Below, piece by piece: positions 1-8,748 of a DNA stretch of 27,047 nucleotides (positions within the stretch are counted from its first letter, which is position 1; every line of letters begins with the position of its first letter). Location: NCBI GenBank assembly GCA_913049755.1, contig CAJWXO010000003.1:1-27047 (forward strand). Direction: 5' to 3'. The position numbers were made by a program, and so were the translations under genes. This stretch comes from an uncultured Cryomorphaceae bacterium (GTDB lineage: Bacteria; Bacteroidota; Bacteroidia; Flavobacteriales; Schleiferiaceae). Below the pieces are notes generated by a model. The model was given only the letters and a program-made list of their open reading frames with translations. It did no database searches and was not told the origin of the DNA.

Positions 1-1
1 A

Positions 2-1510
2 ATATATCTGGTTACACCGGATCGATTTGTAAATGGCAATAAAGACAATGACATCGTAAAGGGGTTGAGAGAGAAAATTATAAATCGTAATGAAGGGTTT
101 TCTCGACATGGGGGTGATCTTCAAGGATTAATGAATCACCTTGATTATATCAAATCTCTTGGTGCTAGTGCTGTTTGGACAAACCCAGTTCTTACTAATG
201 ATATGCCTATTTATTCTTACCATGGTTATGCTATTACAGATCATTATGAGGTTGATCCAAGATTTGGTGGATTAAAGGCGTATAAAAAATATTCAAGAGA
301 ATTGCATAAGCGACAGATGAAGCTAATTATGGATATGATCCCAAATCATATGGGGACCTATAACCGATTGTTTCAGAACCCTCCAGATTCTAATTGGATC
401 AATTCCTGGCCGCTTAATTCTGACTTGGATGAAAGAGGTGAGGTGGACAGCACAGCTTTAACGAATCATCGATATACCTCAATTTTTGACCCATACGCTG
501 CCCCCATTGATAAGAAGCAATTCACAGACGGTTGGTTTGTTCATTCCATGGTTGATATCAATCAAAGAGATGAAAGGTGTTCAAATTATTTAATTCAAAA
601 TAGCCTTTGGTGGATTGAAGAAGTTGGAGTTGACGCATTTAGGGTTGATACATGGGTTTATCCAGATCAGAATTTTATGGATACTTGGTCAAAACAGATT
701 CATAAAGTTTTTCCGAATTTTTTTATTTTCAGTGAGGCTTGGGTTCATGATGGAAGCTCACAAAGATTTTATTTCAACGAACATAAAACTTTGGACGGTG
801 CAGCTGACTTTATGATGTATTCCTCATGGAAAGATGCTTTAGAAAACCCAACGACATGGAATAGTGGATTGAATAGGTTCTATAAAAACTTAGCGCTAGA
901 TTACCAATATAAGTCTCCTTCTAAGTTTATTACATTTTTAGATAATCATGACGAGGGAAGATTTTTCGGAAAGATTAAAGAGGATATGTCTCTTTATAAA
1001 ATGGGGATTGCCATGTTATACACTATGAGAGGAATTCCTTGTTTATTTTATGGTACTGAAATCTTGCTGAAAGAACTTGATGATCACGGAAAAATCCGAG
1101 AAGATATGCCCGGAGGTTGGGGAGAGAAAAATGGCAAACGAAATGCGTTTAAGAATTCTAGCTTAAGTAAAGACGAAAGAGATGCTCTAAGTTTCGTTCG
1201 CGAAATGGCGCAAATTCGAGAATCGTATTCGTTAATCAATTCGGGATCTTTTAGACATTGGGCACCTTACGATAAAGTATACGCTTATTGCTGGTATGAT
1301 GATGATGAGATTGTATTGATTTTGATGAATCGCAGTGACAGAGGAGAATATTTTGACATGAATAGAATGACTGAGTTATCTTTTAAGGAAATCGAAATAA
1401 TCTTGGACACTCAGCTTAAAACGGACTTTAATGAAAGTGAAAGAGTATCAAACTCCAAGAGAGTACAGCTCGGGTCAAATGAATTAAAAATTCTCCATTT
1501 AACTCGATAA
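2..1510 (+). CDS. GH13 alpha-amylase family enzyme (neopullulanase/cyclomaltodextrinase type), 5'-truncated by window edge
   Basis: The reading frame is open from base 2, so the N-terminus (probably including an N-terminal beta-sandwich domain) lies outside the window; the TTG at 65 is not a real start. The first visible residues, IYLVTPDRFVNG, are the typical beginning of the catalytic barrel in SusA/neopullulanase-like GH13 enzymes. All four GH13 regions are present: region I DMIPNH (bases 332-349), region II GVDAFRVD with the nucleophile Asp at 647-649, region III FSEAW with the acid/base Glu at 734-736, and region IV FLDNHD with the third catalytic Asp at 950-952. The family hydrolyses alpha-1,4 (sometimes alpha-1,6) glucan or cyclodextrin bonds. 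The end resembles a short all-beta C-terminal domain. Exact substrate and cellular location cannot be read because the signal-peptide region is missing. No other starch-utilisation gene is visible beside it; 60 nt separate it from the suf operon. Confidence 0.92.
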   Translation: MYLVTPDRFVNGNKDNDIVKGLREKIINRNEGFSRHGGDLQGLMNHLDYIKSLGASAVWTNPVLTNDMPIYSYHGYAITDHYEVDPRFGGLKAYKKYSRELHKRQMKLIMDMIPNHMGTYNRLFQNPPDSNWINSWPLNSDLDERGEVDSTALTNHRYTSIFDPYAAPIDKKQFTDGWFVHSMVDINQRDERCSNYLIQNSLWWIEEVGVDAFRVDTWVYPDQNFMDTWSKQIHKVFPNFFIFSEAWVHDGSSQRFYFNEHKTLDGAADFMMYSSWKDALENPTTWNSGLNRFYKNLALDYQYKSPSKFITFLDNHDEGRFFGKIKEDMSLYKMGIAMLYTMRGIPCLFYGTEILLKELDDHGKIREDMPGGWGEKNGKRNAFKNSSLSKDERDALSFVREMAQIRESYSLINSGSFRHWAPYDKVYAYCWYDDDEIVLILMNRSDRGEYFDMNRMTELSFKEIEIILDTQLKTDFNESERVSNSKRVQLGSNELKILHLTR

Positions 1511-1539
1511 TATGCCCTAATGGATAACAAAGAGCTTCG

Positions 1540-1547
1540 TATATTTG
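1540..1547 (+). promoter_or_regulatory. Candidate -7 element (TATATTTG) for the suf operon
   Basis: TATATTTG matches the Bacteroidota -7 consensus TAnnTTTG exactly and lies 23 nt upstream of the first suf gene, in the only non-coding gap before the operon. I do not see a clear TTTG -33 box at the usual spacing, so the call rests on the -7 element and its position. Confidence 0.5.
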
Positions 1548-1570
1548 TAAATAAATTAGAACACAAATAA

Positions 1571-1900
1571 ATGATCAATGTTTCCATTGAGGCTGCGAAA
1601 AAAGTGACATCGCTCATGAAAGAAGATGGCAAAAACACTGACTCTTCATTTGTTCGAGTTGGGGTTAAAAGTGGTGGTTGTTCTGGATTGAGCTATGATA
1701 TGGATTTTGTTGATCAAGCTAAAGACGGAGATCAGCTCTTTCAAGAGAATGGCATCAAAGTTTTAGTTGAAAAAAAGAGCCTGCTATACCTTATCGGAAC
1801 AACATTAGAGTACAGCGGTGGACTTAATGGCAAAGGGTTTGCTTTTAATAACCCCAATGCCTCCCGAACATGCGGCTGCGGAGAAAGTTTTTCATTGTGA
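1571..1900 (+). CDS. sufA: A-type iron-sulfur cluster carrier (HesB/IscA/SufA family)
   Basis: This 109-residue protein has the family length and the three cluster-binding cysteines: C37 in GGCSG and C101/C103 in TCGCGESF near the C-terminus. A-type carriers receive a nascent Fe-S cluster from the scaffold and pass it to apoproteins in the cytoplasm. It is the first gene of a compact unit with sufB, sufC and sufD, which makes the Suf assignment more likely than Isc. The ATG at 1571 is preceded by a 60-nt gap with a candidate promoter. Its 3' end overlaps the start of sufB. The symbol sufA is a contextual choice; some genomes label the same protein iscA or erpA, and sequence alone does not separate them here. 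Confidence 0.93.
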   Translation: MINVSIEAAKKVTSLMKEDGKNTDSSFVRVGVKSGGCSGLSYDMDFVDQAKDGDQLFQENGIKVLVEKKSLLYLIGTTLEYSGGLNGKGFAFNNPNASRTCGCGESFSL

Positions 1901-3336
1901 GTGATAATGATAAGATCATCGATGAGGTAACATCTAGTGATTATAAGTACGGTTTTTCTACTGATTTAGATTCTGACACAATAGAGCCTGGCCTAAGCGA
2001 GGATGTTATCAGGCAGATTTCTCTTAAAAAGAATGAACCACAATGGATGACGGATTGGAGATTAGATGCCTATAAGGTTTGGAAGGAAATGGATGAACCA
2101 GAATGGGCTAATGTGAGCTATTCCAAGCCTGATTTTCAAAATATATCTTACTATTCGGCTGTTAAGAAAAAACAATATGATAGTCTTGATGAAGTAGACC
2201 CCGAATTACTCAAAACATTCGAAAAATTAGGCATCAGCTTAGATGAGCAAAAAAGACTTTCCGGAGTTGCTATGGATATTGTAGTAGACTCAGTCAGCGT
2301 TGCTACAACATTTAAGAAAACATTAAAAGAAAAAGGAATTATATTTTGCTCTATGAGCGAGGCAATACTAGAACACCCTGAATTGGTAAAAAAATATTTG
2401 GGAACCGTAATCCCAAAATCAGATAATTATTATGCCGCGTTGAATAGTGCTGTATTTACAGATGGGTCGTTTTGTTACATCCCTAAGGGTGTTAGGTGTC
2501 CAATGGAACTTAGCACCTACTTCCGCATAAATGAGGCTGGGACAGGCCAGTTCGAGCGAACTCTGTTGATAGCTGACAAAGGAAGCTATGTTAGTTATTT
2601 GGAAGGGTGCACGGCTCCACAACGTGACGAAAACCAGTTGCATGCTGCAGTAGTAGAATTAATAGCTATGGATGATTCTGAAATCAAATATTCAACTGTT
2701 CAAAACTGGTTTCCAGGAGATTCCAATGGTAAAGGTGGGGTTTTCAATTTTGTCACTAAAAGAGGAATTTGTGAAACTCAAGCTAAGATTTCATGGACCC
2801 AAGTTGAAACAGGGTCTGCAGTAACTTGGAAGTACCCTAGCTGTATTTTGAAAGGGGATAATAGCATTGGCGAATTTTATTCGGTAGCCTTGACTAATAA
2901 TTTTCAACAAGCAGATACCGGAACAAAAATGCTACATCTTGGGAGCAATACCAAGAGCACGATAATTAGCAAAGGAATAAGTGCAGGGAAAAGTCATAAT
3001 AGCTATAGAGGGCTTGTTAGAATGGGACCAAGAGCAAAAAACGCAAGAAATTTTTCTCAATGTGACTCTCTTCTGATGGGAGATAAATGTGGGGCTCATA
3101 CATTCCCATATATCGAAGTAAAAAATTCAACAGCTAAAACAGAACATGAGGCGACCACTTCAAAAATAGGGGAAGACCAAATTTTTTATTGCCAGCAAAG
3201 AGGTTTGAATCCTGAAGCTGCAATTGCTCTTATAGTAAACGGATATTGTAAAGATGTCTTAAATAAGTTACCCATGGAATTTGCAGTGGAAGCTCAAAAG
3301 TTACTAGCGATAAGTCTTGAGGGCTCGGTAGGATAA
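1897..3336 (+). CDS. sufB: Fe-S cluster assembly scaffold protein SufB
   Basis: SufB is the core scaffold of the SufBC2D complex, on which Fe-S clusters are built using SufC ATPase activity. The body contains typical SufB stretches such as [37 protein letters not shown] and, near the C-terminus, [24 protein letters not shown] followed by an [13 protein letters not shown] segment. I place the start at GTG 1897, giving 479 residues beginning (M)[19 protein letters not shown], which matches how SufB proteins begin. The in-frame ATG at 1870 would add a basic nine-residue tail translated from inside sufA and is unlikely. The GTG overlaps the sufA TGA stop, so the two genes are probably translationally coupled; a purine-rich GGAGAAAG lies at 1880-1887. 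sufC follows after 11 nt. Confidence 0.95.
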   Translation: MSDNDKIIDEVTSSDYKYGFSTDLDSDTIEPGLSEDVIRQISLKKNEPQWMTDWRLDAYKVWKEMDEPEWANVSYSKPDFQNISYYSAVKKKQYDSLDEVDPELLKTFEKLGISLDEQKRLSGVAMDIVVDSVSVATTFKKTLKEKGIIFCSMSEAILEHPELVKKYLGTVIPKSDNYYAALNSAVFTDGSFCYIPKGVRCPMELSTYFRINEAGTGQFERTLLIADKGSYVSYLEGCTAPQRDENQLHAAVVELIAMDDSEIKYSTVQNWFPGDSNGKGGVFNFVTKRGICETQAKISWTQVETGSAVTWKYPSCILKGDNSIGEFYSVALTNNFQQADTGTKMLHLGSNTKSTIISKGISAGKSHNSYRGLVRMGPRAKNARNFSQCDSLLMGDKCGAHTFPYIEVKNSTAKTEHEATTSKIGEDQIFYCQQRGLNPEAAIALIVNGYCKDVLNKLPMEFAVEAQKLLAISLEGSVG

Positions 3337-3347
3337 TTAAAAATATT

Positions 3348-4097
3348 ATGTTAGAAATAGTTAATCTTCATGCAAGCATTGATAATAAGGTAATTCTTAA
3401 TGGAATTAATTTAAAAATCAACCTTGGTGAGGTCCATGCAATAATGGGTCCCAATGGATCAGGGAAGAGTACGTTATCCAATGTTATCGCTGGACACGAT
3501 GGATATGATATAATTACTGGTGATATTCTTTTTGATGGCGAGAGCGTATTAGATTTCCCTCCAGAAAAACGTGCGCATCTTGGCCTTTTCTTAAGTTTTC
3601 AATATCCAGTTGAAATTCCGGGAATTACCGTATCCAATTTTATTAGAACTGCGCTAAATGAAATTCGAAAAGCTAAAGGCGAAGAGCCTTTAGGCGCATC
3701 ACCTATGTTAAAAATGATGCGTGAGAAAATGCAAGTTTTAGAGATGGATAAAGGATTTTTAAGTCGGTCTTTAAATGAAGGATTTAGTGGCGGTGAAAAG
3801 AAAAGAAATGAAATTTTTCAGATGGCGATGCTAGAGCCCAAAATGGCAATTCTTGATGAAACTGATTCCGGATTAGATATTGATGCTCTAAGAGTCGTTG
3901 CTAATGGGGTTAACGCTCTGCGCAGTGAGGGAAATGGATTCATAGTTATTACTCATTATCAAAGACTCCTTGACTATATCATCCCGGATTTTGTTCATGT
4001 TCTTTTTAATGGAAAAATTGTAAAGTCTGGAGGCAAAGAGTTGGCTATTGAACTTGAAAAACGTGGTTATGATTGGATCAAAAAAGAGCAGAAATGA
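3348..4097 (+). CDS. sufC: Fe-S assembly ATPase SufC
   Basis: This 249-residue ABC-type ATPase powers the SufBC2D scaffold. Visible motifs are Walker A GPNGSGKST (residues 34-42), signature FSGGEKKR (146-153), Walker B MAILDETDSGLD (166-177, D170 and E171) and the switch His203 in ITHYQRLL. The ETDSGLD form rather than the transporter-like DEPTSGLD is characteristic of SufC. It is a soluble protein with no membrane segment. It sits 11 nt after sufB and its TGA stop overlaps the ATG of sufD (ATGA at 4094-4097), as expected for subunits made in fixed ratio. Confidence 0.97.
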   Translation: MLEIVNLHASIDNKVILNGINLKINLGEVHAIMGPNGSGKSTLSNVIAGHDGYDIITGDILFDGESVLDFPPEKRAHLGLFLSFQYPVEIPGITVSNFIRTALNEIRKAKGEEPLGASPMLKMMREKMQVLEMDKGFLSRSLNEGFSGGEKKRNEIFQMAMLEPKMAILDETDSGLDIDALRVVANGVNALRSEGNGFIVITHYQRLLDYIIPDFVHVLFNGKIVKSGGKELAIELEKRGYDWIKKEQK

Positions 4098-5416
4098 AGG
4101 ATCGTTTGTCTGCTTTTTATTGGCTAAATGAAACACAATTTGCCCAAGCATCAAGTGAACTAATAACTTCTCAGCGCAGAATTGCAATTGAAAAATTTGA
4201 GAGTGAAGGTTTTCCATCAGTAAGAGATGAGGAATGGAAGTATACTTCATTAAAAAAATTAATTACCCCGGATTATACCTTTCCATCGCCATTTGTTCCT
4301 GTTGATCAAGAAGAGCAGATTGATTTTAATCATATCAAAAAACTACTTGTGAATGATATAGATTGCTATCAGGTGGTATTTATTAATGGACGTTATTCAT
4401 CATGGCTTTCTGAGACAACGCATACTAATTATGATATATGCACTTTGGGGAGTGCGTGGAAAAAATATCCAGACGTTGTTGAAAGTCATTTTAATAAGCT
4501 AACAAAGGATGACGGCCCATTAGTTCAATTAAATACAGGCTTAGCCTGGGAAGGTTTATATGTAAATGTCCCTAAAAACACAATTGTTGAAAAGCCAATT
4601 CAAGTACTTTATATTAGTACTGGGGCTACTCCTGTATTTAATCAAACAAGGAGTTTGATCATTCTTTCAGAGGGCTCAAGTGCTGAGATAATTGAACGGC
4701 ATCATTCATTGACAAATCATGAAACATGGACAAATGCTGTTGATGAAGTTCATGTTGGTCCAAATGCTAAAATACATTGGGTTAAACTTCAACATGATTC
4801 GTCCAATGCTTCTTTAACACAGCACAGTAAGGTCCATCAACAAAAGGATAGCACCGCAATAGTTCATACTATTTCAACGGGGGGGAAATTTATAAGAAAT
4901 AATTTAGATTTTTCTTTGAATGGAAGAGGAGCTGAAGCTAGAATGTTTGGACTTTCTTTAGGGAGTGATCGTCAGCTTGTTGATCATCATACGCGAGTTG
5001 ATCATATTGCTCCAAATTGTTCTAGTCACGAGGCATATAAAGGAATTTATGATGAATCTTCTCGAGGAGTTTTTAATGGGAAAATATACGTTCATATTGA
5101 TGCTCAAAAAACACAGGCATATCAACAGAACAATAATTTAATTCTTAGCGAAAAGGCGACTGTTGACACTAAACCTCAACTTGAAATATTTGCAGATGAT
5201 GTTAAATGCTCCCATGGCTGCACGATAGGACAGCTCGATGAAGATGCTTTATTTTATTTAAGAGCTCGGGGCATAAGAAATAAAGAAGCAAAGGCATTAT
5301 TAATGTTAGCTTTTGCTAATGATGCAATTGCAGATATTCAGCATCCAAGTTTAAGAGTCAAGCTTAGCCAGCTGATAGGCCGAAAACTTGGAGTTGACAT
5401 GAGCAATGCTCTTTAA
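4094..5416 (+). CDS. sufD: Fe-S assembly scaffold protein SufD
   Basis: SufD is the SufB paralogue that completes the SufBC2D scaffold and takes part in iron entry. The beta-helix core and C-terminus are recognisable, including VDHHTRVDHIAPNCSSHEAYKG, a FNGKIYVH segment, and KCSHGCTIGQLDEDALFYLRARG, which carries the conserved His of the KCSHGATxG motif. I choose ATG 4094 (440 residues, MKDRLSAFYWLNE), because it forms an ATGA overlap with the sufC stop; the TTG at 4073 lies within sufC and is less likely. This is the last gene of the unit: sufS, sufE or sufU, often downstream in Bacteroidota, are not present and the next gene encodes an unrelated membrane protein. Confidence 0.95.
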   Translation: MKDRLSAFYWLNETQFAQASSELITSQRRIAIEKFESEGFPSVRDEEWKYTSLKKLITPDYTFPSPFVPVDQEEQIDFNHIKKLLVNDIDCYQVVFINGRYSSWLSETTHTNYDICTLGSAWKKYPDVVESHFNKLTKDDGPLVQLNTGLAWEGLYVNVPKNTIVEKPIQVLYISTGATPVFNQTRSLIILSEGSSAEIIERHHSLTNHETWTNAVDEVHVGPNAKIHWVKLQHDSSNASLTQHSKVHQQKDSTAIVHTISTGGKFIRNNLDFSLNGRGAEARMFGLSLGSDRQLVDHHTRVDHIAPNCSSHEAYKGIYDESSRGVFNGKIYVHIDAQKTQAYQQNNNLILSEKATVDTKPQLEIFADDVKCSHGCTIGQLDEDALFYLRARGIRNKEAKALLMLAFANDAIADIQHPSLRVKLSQLIGRKLGVDMSNAL

Positions 5417-5450
5417 CTCATATAAAGTTTATTGATCTCAGTCATAATAG

Positions 5451-5458
5451 TATCTTAG
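5451..5458 (+). promoter_or_regulatory. Weak candidate -7 element (TATCTTAG) for the DUF2723 gene
   Basis: TATCTTAG differs from TAnnTTTG at one position and lies 27 nt before the start of the DUF2723 gene. A TTTA at 5428-5431 sits 19 nt upstream, close to the usual -33 spacing. Both boxes are imperfect in AT-rich DNA, so this is tentative. Confidence 0.25.
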
Positions 5459-5485
5459 CGGATCTATTTAATAATTTCAAGCGCT

Positions 5486-8400
5486 ATGAATCTCTCTTTC
5501 AAACAGGTCAATTCTCTTATGGGATGGGTTACTTTCCTAATCGCCTTATTTACGTATGTAAGCACCTTGGAGCCTACGGTAAGTTTTTGGGATTGTGGTG
5601 AATACATTGCAACTTCAGTAAAGCTTCAAGTTGGTCACCCCCCTGGAGCTCCGGTATTTCAATTAGTTGCAAATGTGCTTTCACAATTGGCCTTTGGAGA
5701 TGTCTCAAGACAGGCTTTTTATGTAAATATGGTTTCAGGACTTTCTAGTGCATTTACAATTCCTTTTCTTTTTTGGACGATTACAATGCTTGGAAGAAAA
5801 CTATTTTCTGCAGTTGATATTTCTAAAAGTCAAGAAATCATTTTATTAGGATCTGGACTAGTAGGTGCTTTAGCATTTACATTCAGTGATTCATTTTGGT
5901 TTTCAGCTGTAGAGGGAGAGGTTTATGCCATGTCAAGCTGTTTTACGGCCATAGCCTTTTGGGCAGTTTTAAAATGGGAATCTGTTGTTGATACAGATGA
6001 ATATGCAAATCGCTGGTTGCTATTAATCGCATATCTCACTGGGTTATCTGTTGGGATCCACATACTGGTTTTTTTAACAATTCCATCAGTGGTAATGATT
6101 TATTTCTACAAAAAGTTTCCAGAGGTGAATTGGAAGAAATGGGTCCTTGCTAATGCGGCTTCAATAGGCATATTAGGGCTTGTTTTTGCCATTATAATTC
6201 CTTTTGTTTTGTCACTTTTTGGTTGGCTAGAGATCACTGCTGTGAATTCACTTAGTATGCCTAAAAATTCAGGTTCTTTTATTGCAGTATTATTGCTAGG
6301 TGGTACTATTTATTTTGGGATAACATGGGCAAAAAGAAATAACAAACCCTTAATTTCACAGGGCATTCATGCCCTGGTTTTTCTTCTTATCGGTTATTCG
6401 AGCTTTATTGTTCTCGCTGTTAGATCCAATGCAAATACTCCCATCGATGAGAATAATCCAGAAGACGCCATGGCTCTTCTTTCTTACTATAACAGAGACC
6501 AGTATGGCGATTGGCCTATTTTATTTGGGCAAAGCTTTAATAGTCAATTGGACAGTAAAAAACCATATACAGACGGACCCCCGGCATATGCCTTTAGTAA
6601 AGAATCTGGTGAATATGAAATCACGAATAATGGAAGAGCATCTAAACCTAACTATTCAAAAAATGATGTAGGACTCTTCCCAAGAATGTGGTCAGATCAG
6701 GCCAATCATGTCGAAAACTATCAAAAACTGATGGGAGTTAAAAAGACAGATAAAATGAAGTTCAAAGATCATTTTCGATTCTTTATGGATTATCAGGTTG
6801 GTCAAATGTGGTTTCGTTATTTTATGTGGAATTTTTCGGGAAGACAAAATGACGATCAAAATAGATACGAATTAACAAAGGGTAATTGGATTACAGGGAT
6901 ATCATTTATTGATGAAATGCGACTTGGCCCTCAGGACAACTTGCCGGCTCATTTCCTCAGTAATCCCTCTCGTAATGTGTATTTTGGACTTCCTCTTATT
7001 TTGGGTTTAGCTGGGCTTTACTTCCAGGCTAAGCGTGACAAAAAGAATGCTTGGGTCGTTTCATTATTATTCTTATTTACAGGCTTAGCTATTGTAGTTT
7101 ATACAAATCACAAACCTTTTGAGCCCAGGGAACGGGATTATGCATTTGTCGGATCATTCTATGTTTTTGCAATTTGGATTGGCCTAGGGGTTATTGCAAT
7201 TTATGAATGGCTTGGTAAATACCGAAGTTCACTCTCTGCCTCAATCATAACTGTTGTGGCATTAATAATCCCTACTCTCATGGCCGCTCAGAATTGGGAT
7301 GATCACGATAGAAGTGATCGCTATACGGCTAGAGAGATTGCAAAAATGTATTTAAATAGCTGTGAACCGAATGCTATTCTTTTCACCAATGGTGATAATG
7401 ATACTTTCCCATTATGGTATGTTCAAGAAGTAGAAGGATATCGAACAGACGTCAGGATTGTAAACTTGTCTTTATTGAATACCGATTGGTATATCGACAT
7501 GATGAAAAGAAAATTTTATGATGGGGATGCAGTTCCTTTTTCATTGGAGAAAAAGGACTATGTCCAAGGAACCCGAGATGTTCTTTATTATCAAGATTTA
7601 AAAATATCGGGAAGATGGTATGCTGAAGATTTTATTGATTATACTTTGCGTAACGATGATGGTGTTTTCTTCACAGCATTTCCAAATACTCAGAGCCCAA
7701 AGAAATTGCAGTTTTTCCCAATGAAGAAATTCCGCATACCAGTTGATAAAAGTGCCGTTATTTCTAACGGTGTCGTATCGGATTCATCAAAAATTGTTGA
7801 TTTTATTGATTGGAATTGGAATTCTAATGTAATCTCAAAAAGGGATCTCATGTTGATAGATTTGATTTCAAATAATAATTGGTCTCGGCCAATTTATTTT
7901 TCTACAACTGTCGGTAGTTCTGCGAGTTCTTTCTTTTGGTTGCAAAAATATTTTCGTTTAGAAGGCCTTGCCTATAGATTTGTTCCGGTAGTGACTGAGG
8001 GGTCTGGAAATCAGTTTGATTTCGGGTCTGTAAATGCGGATAAAATGCTATCTGTAATGTATAATCCGGAGAATGATGAAAGTAAATTCAACTTCGGAAA
8101 CATGGAAAAGCCTAATGTATTTCTGGATGAGACTGTTAGAAGATCTACTTTTAATTTGCGTATTAATTATGGTAGACTGGCTTCCGAGCTTTCTCGTTTA
8201 GGAAGAAATGAAGAAGCATTAAAAGTTTTGGATTTTGCTATGGAAAAAATGCCTGTCAATAAATTAGGTTATGATTATTTCTTCTTGAACCTAATAGAAG
8301 GATACTATAAGGCTGGCGCAAAGGAAAAAGCCATGAATTATGTACAAGATTTTTCTAATGCAATGGAAGAAGAATTGAGATATTACGCTCAGTTTAAAGG

Positions 8401-8572
8401 TTCGGATAAAAGAGCTATTCAAAATGAAATCCAGACGGATTTACAATTCATGCAAATGCTTGCTCGAATGCTGATGCAATATGAATATAATAATGAGCCT
8501 TTGACTCAAGAAGAATATAATAACGTTGAGTTGATAAGACTTTATGAGGAACTTGCCGAATTATGTGGTTAA
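5486..8572 (+). CDS. DUF2723 / TMEM260-like membrane glycosyltransferase (GT-C-like), with C-terminal TPR-like region
   Basis: This 1028-residue protein has an N-terminal half of many hydrophobic helices (about residues 10-600) and a large hydrophilic C-terminal half. The signature LEPTVSFWDCGEYIATS with D36 and E39 follows the first membrane segment, the position of the acidic catalytic motif in GT-C enzymes. DUF2723 proteins are homologous to animal TMEM260, an O-mannosyltransferase, so a role in transferring sugar from a lipid-linked donor on the outer face of the inner membrane is plausible, but the bacterial substrate is inferred. After the last membrane helix comes NGDNDTFPLWYVQEVEGYRTD, highly typical of the Bacteroidota family. 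Residues about 886-955 contain helix pairs resembling TPR repeats (RLGRNEEALKVLDFAMEKMP). It is separated by 69 nt from sufD and seems transcribed alone. A Dol-P-Man-synthase-like gene lies at 22767-23492 in the same window. Confidence 0.88.
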   Translation: MNLSFKQVNSLMGWVTFLIALFTYVSTLEPTVSFWDCGEYIATSVKLQVGHPPGAPVFQLVANVLSQLAFGDVSRQAFYVNMVSGLSSAFTIPFLFWTITMLGRKLFSAVDISKSQEIILLGSGLVGALAFTFSDSFWFSAVEGEVYAMSSCFTAIAFWAVLKWESVVDTDEYANRWLLLIAYLTGLSVGIHILVFLTIPSVVMIYFYKKFPEVNWKKWVLANAASIGILGLVFAIIIPFVLSLFGWLEITAVNSLSMPKNSGSFIAVLLLGGTIYFGITWAKRNNKPLISQGIHALVFLLIGYSSFIVLAVRSNANTPIDENNPEDAMALLSYYNRDQYGDWPILFGQSFNSQLDSKKPYTDGPPAYAFSKESGEYEITNNGRASKPNYSKNDVGLFPRMWSDQANHVENYQKLMGVKKTDKMKFKDHFRFFMDYQVGQMWFRYFMWNFSGRQNDDQNRYELTKGNWITGISFIDEMRLGPQDNLPAHFLSNPSRNVYFGLPLILGLAGLYFQAKRDKKNAWVVSLLFLFTGLAIVVYTNHKPFEPRERDYAFVGSFYVFAIWIGLGVIAIYEWLGKYRSSLSASIITVVALIIPTLMAAQNWDDHDRSDRYTAREIAKMYLNSCEPNAILFTNGDNDTFPLWYVQEVEGYRTDVRIVNLSLLNTDWYIDMMKRKFYDGDAVPFSLEKKDYVQGTRDVLYYQDLKISGRWYAEDFIDYTLRNDDGVFFTAFPNTQSPKKLQFFPMKKFRIPVDKSAVISNGVVSDSSKIVDFIDWNWNSNVISKRDLMLIDLISNNNWSRPIYFSTTVGSSASSFFWLQKYFRLEGLAYRFVPVVTEGSGNQFDFGSVNADKMLSVMYNPENDESKFNFGNMEKPNVFLDETVRRSTFNLRINYGRLASELSRLGRNEEALKVLDFAMEKMPVNKLGYDYFFLNLIEGYYKAGAKEKAMNYVQDFSNAMEEELRYYAQFKGSDKRAIQNEIQTDLQFMQMLARMLMQYEYNNEPLTQEEYNNVELIRLYEELAELCG

Positions 8573-8718
8573 TCCATAATAACCTGTAATTGTTGGATTG
8601 GATTAAAGTTTAGAATAGGTCATATTTATTGACAGGTTTCTAATATATCAGAATTTTTTGTTTTCAGTATTGTTATCAAAGAATTCTATTTAGAGCATAA
8701 TAGGTTAGTTATTATAAC

Positions 8719-8726
8719 TACTTTCG
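8719..8726 (+). promoter_or_regulatory. Candidate -7 element (TACTTTCG) for the SulP gene
   Basis: TACTTTCG matches TAnnTTTG except for C in place of the third T, and lies 22 nt before the proposed TTG start. It is the best match near the gene in the 176-nt gap 8573-8748. The rest of this gap holds only AT-rich sequence and a weak 7-bp inverted repeat (8570-8576 with 8599-8605). Confidence 0.3.
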
Positions 8727-8748
8727 CGCGCTAACTAGTTAAGAAATA

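Noticed and set aside
3888..4250. A 120-codon minus-strand frame across the sufC/sufD junction
   Set aside because: It spans the translationally coupled junction of two certain genes and has no family resemblance.
8570..8605. Inverted repeat TAATCCA/TGGATTA after the DUF2723 gene, considered as a terminator
   Set aside because: The 7-bp stem is AT-rich with a 22-nt loop and no following T-run, so a chance match is as likely.
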